This document shows, piece after piece, positions 1 through 6,633 of a stretch of 6,887 nt of DNA; within the stretch, counting starts at the first letter, position 1, and every line of letters starts with the position of its first letter. The notes under the pieces are model-generated. The model ran no database searches and was not told the origin of the DNA. It saw only the letters and a program-made list of their open reading frames with translations. The stretch spans positions 1 to 6,887 of the forward strand of contig DXGD01000224.1 in assembly GCA_019114115.1 (NCBI GenBank), given 5' to 3'. The DNA is from Candidatus Nesterenkonia stercoripullorum (GTDB taxonomy: Bacteria > Actinomycetota > Actinomycetes > Actinomycetales > Micrococcaceae). Position numbers and translations under genes: made by a program.

Positions 1-265
1 GCTCATGGGTGTGCTGCTCCCCCAGAAGGATCTCCTCGACGCCCACGATACGCAGCGTATCGGCACGCTCACGCTGCGCCTGGGTATCCTGCGAGTCGAC
101 GACGACGACGCTCACGCCGAGCTCAGCCAGCGTATCCGCCGCGGCGAAGCCCGAGACGCCGAGCCCGGTGACCACGGCCCGCAGTCCTTTCCACCCGGCG
201 TCCCAGCCGCGCAGATCGGGGCGGACTGCTGGTTCGCGGGGACTCTCCGCGAAGCGCTGACTCAC
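1..265 (-). CDS. murD: UDP-N-acetylmuramoyl-L-alanine--D-glutamate ligase, N-terminal part (cut by window edge)
   Basis: MurD is the cytoplasmic ATP-dependent ligase that adds D-Glu to UDP-MurNAc-L-Ala. Only the first 88 codons are present; the gene continues past base 1. I start it at the GTG whose last two bases lie in the mraY stop codon (GTGA overlap), which gives a protein beginning MSQRFAESPR. A poor Shine-Dalgarno-like GGGTGG lies 7 bases upstream, so translation probably depends on coupling to mraY. After about 28 leader residues the N-terminal UDP-binding Rossmann-like domain begins: a beta strand with a glycine-rich turn, VVTGLGVSGFAA (about 31-42), then a helix and a second strand SVVVVDS (52-58) ending in the usual acidic residue. 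The next in-frame GTG lies inside the first strand and would destroy this fold. The ATP-binding and C-terminal domains are outside the window. The identity rests on the fold signature plus the mraY-murD order and is firm. Confidence 0.93.
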   Translation of the reverse strand, partial: MSQRFAESPREPAVRPDLRGWDAGWKGLRAVVTGLGVSGFAAADTLAELGVSVVVVDSQDTQAQRERADTLRIVGVEEILLGEQHTHE

Positions 266-1368
266 TGGAAGACCACCCACTCGGCGTAGAACAGGGCCAG
301 GCCGAGACCGACGCTCAGGGCACCGATGATCCAGAAGCGCACGACGACCGTCACCTCGGCCCACCCCTTGAGCTCGAAGTGGTGCTGCAGCGGCGCCATC
401 AGGAAGATGCGCTTGCCCCTGGAGAGCTTGAAGTAGCCGACCTGAAGGATCACCGAGAGCGCGATGATGACGAAGAGCCCGCCGAGGATGACGAAGAGCA
501 GCTGCGTATGGGTCAGGATGGCGAAGCCGGCCAGTGCACCGCCGAGGGCAAGCGACCCGGTGTCGCCCATGAAGATCTTCGCCGGTGAGGTGTTCCACCA
601 CAGGAAGCCGATGAGCGAGCCGGTGATGATCCCGGCCAGCATGGCCATGTCCATCGGGTCCCGCACGGAATAGCACACCCCGGCCACCGAGTCCGGGTTC
701 GCGCAGGCCTGGTTGAACTGCCAGATCGAGATGATCGTGTACGCGGCCGTCACCATCGCCGTCGCGGCAGTCGCCAGACCGTCGAGCCCGTCTGTGAGGT
801 TCACGCCATTGGTGGTTCCGGTGATGATGAAGTTGGCCCATAGGACGAACAGGATCGCCCCGATAACTGGCCCGGCGACGGAGAAATCAAGCGCCGTCTC
901 GCGGATGAAGGAGACGGCCGTGGAGGCCGGGGTGAGGCCGTCGTCGTTGGGGAAATTCAGGGCCAGGATCGCGAAAAGCACCCCGATACCGCCCTGGCCT
1001 GCGATCTTCGCCCAAGGCGTGAGGCCCAGCGACTGCTTCTTGGAGATCTTTGCGAAATCGTCTGCGAAGCCCACCAGGCCCATGCCGACAGTCAGCAGGA
1101 GCAGCAGCATGCCCGAGGTGCTCGGCCCGGAGGACGGCGCCCCGCTGGCCAGCATGATGAGGTGGGTGGCGAAATACGCGACGACCACCGCCACCAGGAT
1201 GACGGCGCCGCCCATCGTCGGCGTCCCGCGCTTCATATGGTGCGAGGTGGGGCCGTCGTCCCGGATGAACTGACCGTATCCACGCTTGACCAGGAGCTTG
1301 ATGAACAGCGGGGTACCGGCCAGGGTCAGGGCCAGACCCAGTACTGCACCGGTGACTACTGCTATCAC
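262..1368 (-). CDS. mraY: phospho-N-acetylmuramoyl-pentapeptide transferase (MraY, translocase I)
   Basis: MraY transfers phospho-MurNAc-pentapeptide from UDP to undecaprenyl phosphate, making lipid I at the cytoplasmic membrane face. The protein has 368 residues, normal for the family, and about ten hydrophobic segments. Family motifs appear in order: DDGPTSHHMKRGTPTMGG (37-54); the catalytic Asp pair in GFADDF (D103, D104); NGVNLTDGLDGLA (187-199) with D193; IFMGDTGS (265-272) with the magnesium-binding Asp D269; and the cytoplasmic loop MAPLQHHFELKGW (324-336) with its His pair, which reads QHH rather than the HHH of many relatives. An external loop with two Cys (C222, C232) precedes RDPMD, an arrangement I recall from other actinobacterial MraY proteins. 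Translation starts at a GTG overlapping the murF stop (GTGA), with GAGGA 5 bases upstream. All catalytic residues are present, so it should be active and is the expected target class for nucleoside inhibitors such as tunicamycin and muraymycin. Confidence 0.98.
   Translation of the reverse strand: MIAVVTGAVLGLALTLAGTPLFIKLLVKRGYGQFIRDDGPTSHHMKRGTPTMGGAVILVAVVVAYFATHLIMLASGAPSSGPSTSGMLLLLLTVGMGLVGFADDFAKISKKQSLGLTPWAKIAGQGGIGVLFAILALNFPNDDGLTPASTAVSFIRETALDFSVAGPVIGAILFVLWANFIITGTTNGVNLTDGLDGLATAATAMVTAAYTIISIWQFNQACANPDSVAGVCYSVRDPMDMAMLAGIITGSLIGFLWWNTSPAKIFMGDTGSLALGGALAGFAILTHTQLLFVILGGLFVIIALSVILQVGYFKLSRGKRIFLMAPLQHHFELKGWAEVTVVVRFWIIGALSVGLGLALFYAEWVVFQ
273..278 (-). promoter_or_regulatory. 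weak ribosome binding site of murD
   Basis: GGGTGG on the minus strand lies 7 bases before the murD GTG, inside the last codons of mraY. It is a poor match to the Shine-Dalgarno sequence. Together with the GTGA overlap it suggests that ribosomes finishing mraY re-initiate on murD. Confidence 0.4.
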
Positions 1369-3020
1369 TGCGTTCCTCGTTTCTCCGCGGTGTCAGCCCC
1401 GGCTTCGCTCGTCTGTCTCGTCGTCATCTGTGTGGTCTCAGTGACCTCGGGAGTCTCCGTCGTGTGTGGAGCACCCGGGGCGACTGCGGCTTTCGCGGCG
1501 ATAGCATCACCGAGGTGGCCGAGTCCGGCACCATTGGACGATTTCAACAGAACTACGTCCCCAGGTCGAATCTCGTCCTCGAGATATGCCTCGGCCGCCT
1601 CGACATCGGGGACCCAGTGGACCTCCGAACCCCAGCTGCCCTCGGCGATGGCCCCACGATACAAGGAGTAGGCCTCATCGCCGACGACTACGAGCTTGCC
1701 GATATTGAGCCGCACCGCTGTTTCACCCAGCTGCGTGTGCCGCGGGATGGCCTCTGCGCCCAGCTCCAGCATGGGACCCAGGACGGCCACTGAGCGCCGC
1801 CCAGTGGGCCTGGTGATCATCGCCAACGTGCGCAACGCCTCACGCATCGACTCCGGGTTCGCGTTGTAGGCGTCGTTGATCACGGTCACCCCGTCGGCAC
1901 GCTCCGTGCGCTGCATCCGCCACCGGCTGCCCGGGCCCAGACCATCGAGCCGTCGGGCGATCTCCTGGGTCGAGACACCCAGCTGGCGCGCGGCGGCCGC
2001 AGCGGCCAGCAGATTCGTCACGTGGTGGGTGCCAGTCAGCCCCGATCTCACGGGCGCCTCCTCATCGCCGGCGCCCTGGCGAACCCGTAGCGTGAAGTGG
2101 GGATGCCCGGATTCATCCAGCGCCACCTCTGAGGCAGTCACCCGGCGAGCCTCCTGTGCCCCGGCCTCGCCGCCGAGGGAGGATCCCTCACCGCTGCGCG
2201 AGGAGGCCTCTGCTGACTCGGCGGAACTGCTCTCTCCCGCACTGGTGCCGAACCAGGTGATCGGCGCGACCGCACGGGCGGCCATAGAGCGCACCTGAGG
2301 ATCGTCGTCATTGAGGATCACTGCCCCATCAGGAGCGATGGCTTCGGCGAGTTCGCCTTTGACGGCTGCGATCTTATCCGCGCCGCCGAACTTCCCGGCG
2401 TGAGCGGATCCGACCATCAGCACGACGCCGATATCCGGCCGGACCATCTGTGCGAGGTACCGGATGTTCCCCGGCGCATCGGCCCCCATTTCGACAATGA
2501 GGAATCGCGTGTGGAGGGGCGCGGTGAAGATCGTGAGCGGAACGCCGACTTCACCGTTGTACGAACCCTGCGGGGCCACCGTCGGCCCTTCCGGGGTGAG
2601 CAGCTGGCGCAGCAGGTCCTTCGTCGTCGTCTTCCCGGCTGACCCGGTGATGCCGATGACAGTCGTGGGCGAGTGGGCTCTGATGCGGGTGACGATCTCA
2701 GCAGCGAGCAGGCCCATCGCCTCGACGACGTCGTCGACGATGACCGCAGGGTGCGGCGAGCCGGTGGCGTCGTCGGTGACGCGCTGCGCCAGCACCAGGA
2801 CGGCTCCGGCCTCCAGCGCGGCGTCGATGAACCGATGACCATCAGTGGTCTCCCCCGGCTTCGCGATGAACAGACCCGGGCCTGGACCGTTGCTCGACCC
2901 CTCGCCGAACTGCCGGGAATCGGTATCGGCCACGGTGACGCGCAGGCCAGCCGGGTCCTCGACCCCGCGCAGCCTGCCGGAGACCACCTCGGATATCTCG
3001 GCTGCGGAGAGCTCTATCAT
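1365..3020 (-). CDS. murF: UDP-N-acetylmuramoyl-tripeptide--D-alanyl-D-alanine ligase (MurF)
   Basis: MurF is the cytoplasmic ligase that adds D-Ala-D-Ala to the UDP-MurNAc-tripeptide, completing the pentapeptide. The 551-residue product has the three Mur-ligase domains. The N-terminal domain includes ADTDSR (31-36) and GLFIAKPGETTDGHRF (49-64). The ATPase domain has the P-loop GITGSAGKTTTK (123-134), QGSYNGEVGVP (151-161), EMGA (177-180) and NDDDP (237-241). The end of the ATPase domain and the C-terminal domain carry GTHHVTNLLAA (330-340), the MurF hallmark INDAYNANPESM (381-392), VAVLGPMLELG (411-421) and LLKSSNGAGL (491-500). Most MurF proteins have about 450-475 residues. The extra length comes from a Ser/Glu/Gly-rich insert (about 260-291) and a Thr-rich tail of about 40 residues (512-551). 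The ATG overlaps the murE stop (ATGA), with GGAGAGGA just upstream. DAYNANP separates it from MurE and MurC, so identity is secure. Confidence 0.98.
   Translation of the reverse strand: MIELSAAEISEVVSGRLRGVEDPAGLRVTVADTDSRQFGEGSSNGPGPGLFIAKPGETTDGHRFIDAALEAGAVLVLAQRVTDDATGSPHPAVIVDDVVEAMGLLAAEIVTRIRAHSPTTVIGITGSAGKTTTKDLLRQLLTPEGPTVAPQGSYNGEVGVPLTIFTAPLHTRFLIVEMGADAPGNIRYLAQMVRPDIGVVLMVGSAHAGKFGGADKIAAVKGELAEAIAPDGAVILNDDDPQVRSMAARAVAPITWFGTSAGESSSAESAEASSRSGEGSSLGGEAGAQEARRVTASEVALDESGHPHFTLRVRQGAGDEEAPVRSGLTGTHHVTNLLAAAAAARQLGVSTQEIARRLDGLGPGSRWRMQRTERADGVTVINDAYNANPESMREALRTLAMITRPTGRRSVAVLGPMLELGAEAIPRHTQLGETAVRLNIGKLVVVGDEAYSLYRGAIAEGSWGSEVHWVPDVEAAEAYLEDEIRPGDVVLLKSSNGAGLGHLGDAIAAKAAVAPGAPHTTETPEVTETTQMTTRQTSEAGADTAEKRGTQ
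1374..1378 (-). promoter_or_regulatory. ribosome binding site of mraY
   Basis: GAGGA on the minus strand lies 5 bases before the mraY GTG, within the last codons of murF. It supports this GTG as the start and allows independent initiation as well as coupling. Confidence 0.65.
2145..2243 (-). other. low-complexity insert in MurF (residues about 260-292)
   Basis: About 33 residues here are almost entirely Ser, Glu, Gly and Ala (runs such as GESSSAESAEASS and GEGSSLGGEAG). They lie between WFGTS and VTASEV, where MurF proteins usually have only a short connection before the strand that follows. It looks like a flexible surface loop that leaves the catalytic motifs intact. No function can be assigned. 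Confidence 0.75.
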
Positions 3021-4837
3021 GGTGTCCTCTCCGGCTCATCGCCTGCTGCGACCTGGGCGGTGTCCGCATGGGCAGCGCCAGTCTGGGCAGCGCCGGCCTG
3101 AGCAGTCTCGCCCTGGGCGGTGTCGCCCTGGGTCCCGCCGGTCGCCTCGATGGTCGTATCGTGAAGTTCCTGCGGAGTGAACCCGTGTCGTCGCAATGCT
3201 GCGGCGAGCTCGGCACGGTCATCGATCGGGTGATGCACCCCGGCGAAATCCTGATGGACTTCATGCCCGCGGCCGGCGATGAGTACTGTATCGGCGGCCG
3301 TGGCCAGTGAGACGGCACGTTCTATCGCTTCTTCTCGCGGGGAGATCTCTTCCAGCTGGGTGGTCAGCCCGCCGGATGCGATCGCCTCCCGGCCGCCCTC
3401 CATCAGCTCGCGACGGATACGCGAGGGGTCCTCGCCGTGCGGGTCGTCGTCGCTGATGATGACGTGATCGGCCATGCGCACCGCGATGGCGCCCATCGTG
3501 GGGCGCTTGCTGCGATCACGATCGCCGGCGGCACCGATCACGAGGACGATCCGGCCGGTGGGATCGCCGTTCTCGTCGTGAGCGCGCGCTCGTGCGGCGG
3601 CTTCGAGAGTGCGGATCATCGCGTCCGGGTTGTGGGCGAAGTCCACGATGGCGGCCGGTGACGTCGCGATGACCTGCATCCGGCCGGGAACGCTGACCGA
3701 GAAAGGGTCCTCTTCTTCGAGGATCCGCACGATCTCCTGCCGCTGCGACTGCGCGGCCGAGGAGTGCAGGATCATGACGGCGGCCAGCGCCGCATTCGAG
3801 ACGTTGAAGTCCCCCGGCAGGCCCACCCGCGTGCGGATGCGCTCTCCGCTGCGCAGATGGTGCAGGGTGAATGCGCTCCCCAGCCCTTCCGGGACGACGT
3901 CGAGGACCTCCCAGTCCACTTCGGCGGGCTGCCCTTGCGTCGCGAGGGTGACCACCTCTCCTGTGGCAGCAGCCGCCATCCGATACCCCCAGGAGTCGTC
4001 GACGGTGACGACCGAGACGCGGGTCCGGGACCGGCCGAAGAGCTCGGCCTTGGCATCGAAGTACTCCTCCATGGAGCCATGGAGGTCCAGGTGATCCTGG
4101 GTGAGATTGGTGAAGCCGGCCACATCGAAGTACAGCCCCGCGATCCGCCGGTAGCTGATGGCGTGGGAGGAGACTTCCATCGCCGCGGCAGACACCCCAC
4201 GTTCGCGGAACAGCGCCATGAGCCCGTGAAGCTGGACGGCCTCGGGAGTTGTCATCTTCGCGGGGATCCGCCGCTGACCGGCGCTGATCTCGATCGTCCC
4301 AATGAGCCCGGCGGACTCGTTACGGGGCGCGATGAGCTCGCTGAGCAGTGCGCGCAGGAAGTACGTCGTCGTCGTCTTGCCGTTTGTCCCGGTGACGCCG
4401 AAGAGCGCGGGCCCGGAGGCCTCGTCGTTGCGGTAGATCAGCGCGGCGGCCGGGCCGGCGGCCTCACGCACCCGCTCGACCTCGATCACGGGGATCCCGT
4501 AGCCGAGAGCGGCACGGACCTTCTCCACGCCGGCGACATCGGTGAGCACGGCGACGGCGCCCCGCGCGACGGCTTCCGCCACGAAATCGGCGCCGTGCGC
4601 CCGTGCGCCGCTGACAGCGACATAGAGATCGCCGGGCCCGATGGCCTGCGGGGCCATCGCGGCACCGCTGACAGTCGTCTCCTCAACGGATGTGCCGACC
4701 GGGGTCACCGCAGGCTCGTGCCCGGCGGCGCGCAGTCCGCGCGCGATCTCCTGCACCGCCACAGCGGCCGTCTGAACCGGCCGGAAGACGCTGTCCTGCT
4801 CGGCCGCCGTCAGCTCCTTCGCGCCGGGGGTCACCAC
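3017..4837 (-). CDS. murE: UDP-N-acetylmuramoyl-L-alanyl-D-glutamate--diamino acid ligase (MurE), probably L-Lys/L-Orn type
   Basis: MurE adds the third amino acid to UDP-MurNAc-L-Ala-D-Glu in the cytoplasm. The protein has 606 residues. Visible elements in order are the N-terminal UDP-binding domain with PGDLYVAVSGARAHGADF (68-85), the P-loop GVTGTNGKTTTTYF (147-160), TTPEAVQLH (196-204), MEVSSHAISYRRI (220-232), FTNLTQDHLDLHGSMEEYF (242-260) followed by DAK with the probable carbamylated lysine K263, the C-terminal domain with VDFAHNPDAM (398-407) and GAAGDRDRSKRPTMG (435-449), and IAGRGHE (520-526). The selectivity motif, DNPR in meso-diaminopimelate enzymes, reads DDPH here (464-467), so L-Lys or L-Orn is the likelier substrate. 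A disordered tail from about residue 562 holds pentapeptide repeats. Two adjacent GTG codons can start it: the first (4835-4837) has AGGA 6 bases upstream and the second makes a GTGA overlap with the ftsI stop. I keep the first, and the choice changes only one residue. Confidence 0.97.
   Translation of the reverse strand: MVTPGAKELTAAEQDSVFRPVQTAAVAVQEIARGLRAAGHEPAVTPVGTSVEETTVSGAAMAPQAIGPGDLYVAVSGARAHGADFVAEAVARGAVAVLTDVAGVEKVRAALGYGIPVIEVERVREAAGPAAALIYRNDEASGPALFGVTGTNGKTTTTYFLRALLSELIAPRNESAGLIGTIEISAGQRRIPAKMTTPEAVQLHGLMALFRERGVSAAAMEVSSHAISYRRIAGLYFDVAGFTNLTQDHLDLHGSMEEYFDAKAELFGRSRTRVSVVTVDDSWGYRMAAAATGEVVTLATQGQPAEVDWEVLDVVPEGLGSAFTLHHLRSGERIRTRVGLPGDFNVSNAALAAVMILHSSAAQSQRQEIVRILEEEDPFSVSVPGRMQVIATSPAAIVDFAHNPDAMIRTLEAAARARAHDENGDPTGRIVLVIGAAGDRDRSKRPTMGAIAVRMADHVIISDDDPHGEDPSRIRRELMEGGREAIASGGLTTQLEEISPREEAIERAVSLATAADTVLIAGRGHEVHQDFAGVHHPIDDRAELAAALRRHGFTPQELHDTTIEATGGTQGDTAQGETAQAGAAQTGAAHADTAQVAAGDEPERTP
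3025..3032 (-). promoter_or_regulatory. ribosome binding site of murF
   Basis: GGAGAGGA on the minus strand contains two overlapping Shine-Dalgarno cores, GGAG at 8 bases and AGGA at 4 bases from the murF ATG. It lies inside the last codons of murE and supports the ATG in the ATGA overlap as the start. Confidence 0.7.
3053..3142 (-). repeat. six imperfect 15-bp tandem repeats in the 3' end of murE
   Basis: Read on the plus strand, six consecutive 15-base units begin at 3053, 3068, 3083, 3098, 3113 and 3128. Five begin with CTGGG or CTGAG and one with ATGGG. Units 1 and 5 share their first 12 bases (CTGGCGGTGTC-like, exactly CTGGGCGGTGTC). The units are in frame, so MurE residues 566-595 are six pentapeptides with consensus [TGA]-[GDE]-[GTA]-[TA]-[QH], for example GDTAQ, GETAQ and ADTAQ. 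The units have diverged from one another, so the array is not a recent perfect expansion. Confidence 0.9.
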
Positions 4838-6633
4838 GGCTGATCCTGGTTGTTCCCGGCGAAGCCGTCATAGGCCTGGTCTTCGTCCCCTGTGGGGGCA
4901 ACATCTTGAGTACTGAGCACGTGTGACATGATCTCACGGAATGTATCGGCGACCACCCAATCCTGCCAATCGCCTTGGGGCCGGTGAACTGTCACGGCGA
5001 CGACGTACTGCGGATCATCCAGCGGTGCGACGCCGATGAACGAGATCGTGTGGCCGTCGAAGCCTCCTGCGGCTCCGGCCGCCTCGCCGATTCCGGTCTT
5101 CCCGCCCACTCGGTAGCCGGGGATGGCCGCTTCCGTTCCGGTGCCGTACTCGACGACGCCTTCCATGATCCGCATCATGTCCTCGGAGGTCTCCTCCGAG
5201 AAGACGCGCCGCGATTCGTCATCGTTGGAGACAGGGTGCTCCGTCCCGTCGGGGTCTACATAGGAATCGATGAGCTTCAGCGGGGTACGTACGCCGCCGT
5301 TGGAGATGGCTTGGAAAGTTTGGACGTTATGCAGCACCGAGGTCGTGTAGCCCTGGCCGAACTGCGTCGTCAGCGGCTGACGCGGGTCCCATTCGGACGG
5401 GGTTCCCAGCGTGCTGGCCGCCTCGGTCCCCAAGCCGATGTCCATCGGTGATCCGATGCCCACATCAGTCATGTAGTCGTACCGGGTCTGCTCATCGAGC
5501 TCGCTGCCGACCATGACCGTCCCGGTGTTGTACGAGCGGGCGAAGATCCCTGCCGCGGTCATGTCCAATGTGGGGTGCTTGGTGGCGTCGTTGATCGTCT
5601 CACCGTCGATGTCGTACTCGTGGGGCACGGTGAACTCGTCCGTCGGATTGACCGTGCCTTCCTCCAGTGCAGCGGCGAAGGTGATCGCTTTGCCCGTAGA
5701 CCCGGGCTCGAAGTCTTGGGTGAGGGCGAGCGGCCGGCGGAACAGCTCATCGGTGGCACCTGGGTTGGTCGGATCCACTGTCTCCGAATCTGCCATGGCC
5801 AGGATCTCCGAGGACTTCAGGTCCACCACTGTGGCGTTGCCCCACTGCGCGTTGTACTGGTTGGCCTTGGCGGCGATCGCCTCCTGCGCGAACCACTGGA
5901 GGTCCTGGTCCAGCGTAAGCTGCACATCCTGACCGTCCTCGGCGGGCAGCTCCTCGAACGTCGCGGTCGGGATGCGCACGCCATCGGCGCCGATCTCGTA
6001 GATGCGCTCGCCGTCAGTGCCGCCGAGATGGTCTTCCTGAGCGGACTCTATGCCTTCCAGAGGCCCATCGGAGCCCATGAAGCCAAGCACCGACCCTGCC
6101 ACGGAGCCAGAGGGGTAGGACCGTTCCGAGACGGGCTCTGCGTAGAGCCCCGGGATGCCGATGTCCATCGCCTCATGCTGTTCCTCGGGAGTCACGGCCC
6201 GGGCCAGCACCGAATAGGGCTCGTCCCCGGTCATATCGTCGCTCAGCTCGTCCTCGTCGACGTCGAGCACCTCGGCCAGCTCAGCGATGGCGGTGTCCAC
6301 GGAGACGGTCTCACGCAGGTCGGTGACCTCGCTGCGCCGGGTGAAGTCCTCGACCAGCCGCTGGTCGACGACGATGTCGTAGCGTTCCACCGAGGTGGCC
6401 AGCACGTTACCCGAGGTGTCGAGGATGTCGCCGCGCTCTGCCGGGATCGGCACGCTGCGCAGCCTCTCATCGACGGCCTGCTGGGCATGTCCGGCAGGGT
6501 CCAGGCCCTGGACGTGGAAAAGCCGGCCGCCGAGCAGGAGCAGCATCGCCAGGAGGATCGCGACCCCGATCCGCATGCGGAATGAGAGCGTACGCTCAGA
6601 GGTCGAGAAACGCCGTCTGAATGAGGCTGCCAT
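4831..6633 (-). CDS. ftsI: septal peptidoglycan transpeptidase FtsI (class B penicillin-binding protein, PBP3 type)
   Basis: FtsI is the membrane-anchored D,D-transpeptidase that cross-links peptidoglycan at the septum, working with FtsW, and is a beta-lactam target. The 600 residues begin with a short basic cytoplasmic end, then one membrane segment (about 22-37), and are otherwise extracellular. The pedestal domain includes RGDILDTSGNVLATS (67-81). The transpeptidase domain has the nucleophile in EPGSTGK (S312, K315), the SxN motif as SYN (367-369) and KTG at 512-514. The residue after KTG is Ile, where Thr or Ser is usual. Length is typical and there are no PASTA domains. The protein is very acidic, with a dense patch at about 121-138. 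The ATG is the first start after an in-frame stop 18 bases upstream, with GAAGGA 11 bases before it. It overlaps murE by about 4 bases. Its place before murE-murF-mraY supports FtsI over another class B protein. Confidence 0.96.
   Translation of the reverse strand: MAASFRRRFSTSERTLSFRMRIGVAILLAMLLLLGGRLFHVQGLDPAGHAQQAVDERLRSVPIPAERGDILDTSGNVLATSVERYDIVVDQRLVEDFTRRSEVTDLRETVSVDTAIAELAEVLDVDEDELSDDMTGDEPYSVLARAVTPEEQHEAMDIGIPGLYAEPVSERSYPSGSVAGSVLGFMGSDGPLEGIESAQEDHLGGTDGERIYEIGADGVRIPTATFEELPAEDGQDVQLTLDQDLQWFAQEAIAAKANQYNAQWGNATVVDLKSSEILAMADSETVDPTNPGATDELFRRPLALTQDFEPGSTGKAITFAAALEEGTVNPTDEFTVPHEYDIDGETINDATKHPTLDMTAAGIFARSYNTGTVMVGSELDEQTRYDYMTDVGIGSPMDIGLGTEAASTLGTPSEWDPRQPLTTQFGQGYTTSVLHNVQTFQAISNGGVRTPLKLIDSYVDPDGTEHPVSNDDESRRVFSEETSEDMMRIMEGVVEYGTGTEAAIPGYRVGGKTGIGEAAGAAGGFDGHTISFIGVAPLDDPQYVVAVTVHRPQGDWQDWVVADTFREIMSHVLSTQDVAPTGDEDQAYDGFAGNNQDQPW
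4844..4847 (-). promoter_or_regulatory. ribosome binding site of murE
   Basis: AGGA on the minus strand lies 6 bases before the first of two adjacent GTG codons (4835-4837) and 9 bases before the second (4832-4834). The spacing slightly favours the first. The site lies inside the last codons of ftsI. Confidence 0.45.

Noticed and set aside
91..110. GAC/GTC trinucleotide run
   Set aside because: It encodes the hydrophobic second strand (SVVVVD) of the MurD fold and is explained by Val codon use.
5..289. Plus-strand open frames of 94 and 83 codons at the left edge
   Set aside because: The minus strand here encodes the MurD N-terminal domain with its glycine-rich turn, reading continuously from a GTG overlapping the mraY stop, so these frames are shadows.
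713..1273. 186-codon open frame on the plus strand antisense to mraY
   Set aside because: mraY is certain on the other strand. The composition of this frame reflects reversed membrane-protein codons.
3764..4843. 359-codon open frame on the plus strand antisense to murE
   Set aside because: It lies wholly over murE, whose minus-strand translation has every family motif. Its product is rich in Arg, Gly, His and Asp with no recognisable domain, as expected for a high-GC shadow frame.
5575..6585. 336-codon open frame on the plus strand antisense to ftsI
   Set aside because: It is a shadow of the ftsI pedestal and transpeptidase coding sequence, with no domain and no supporting context.
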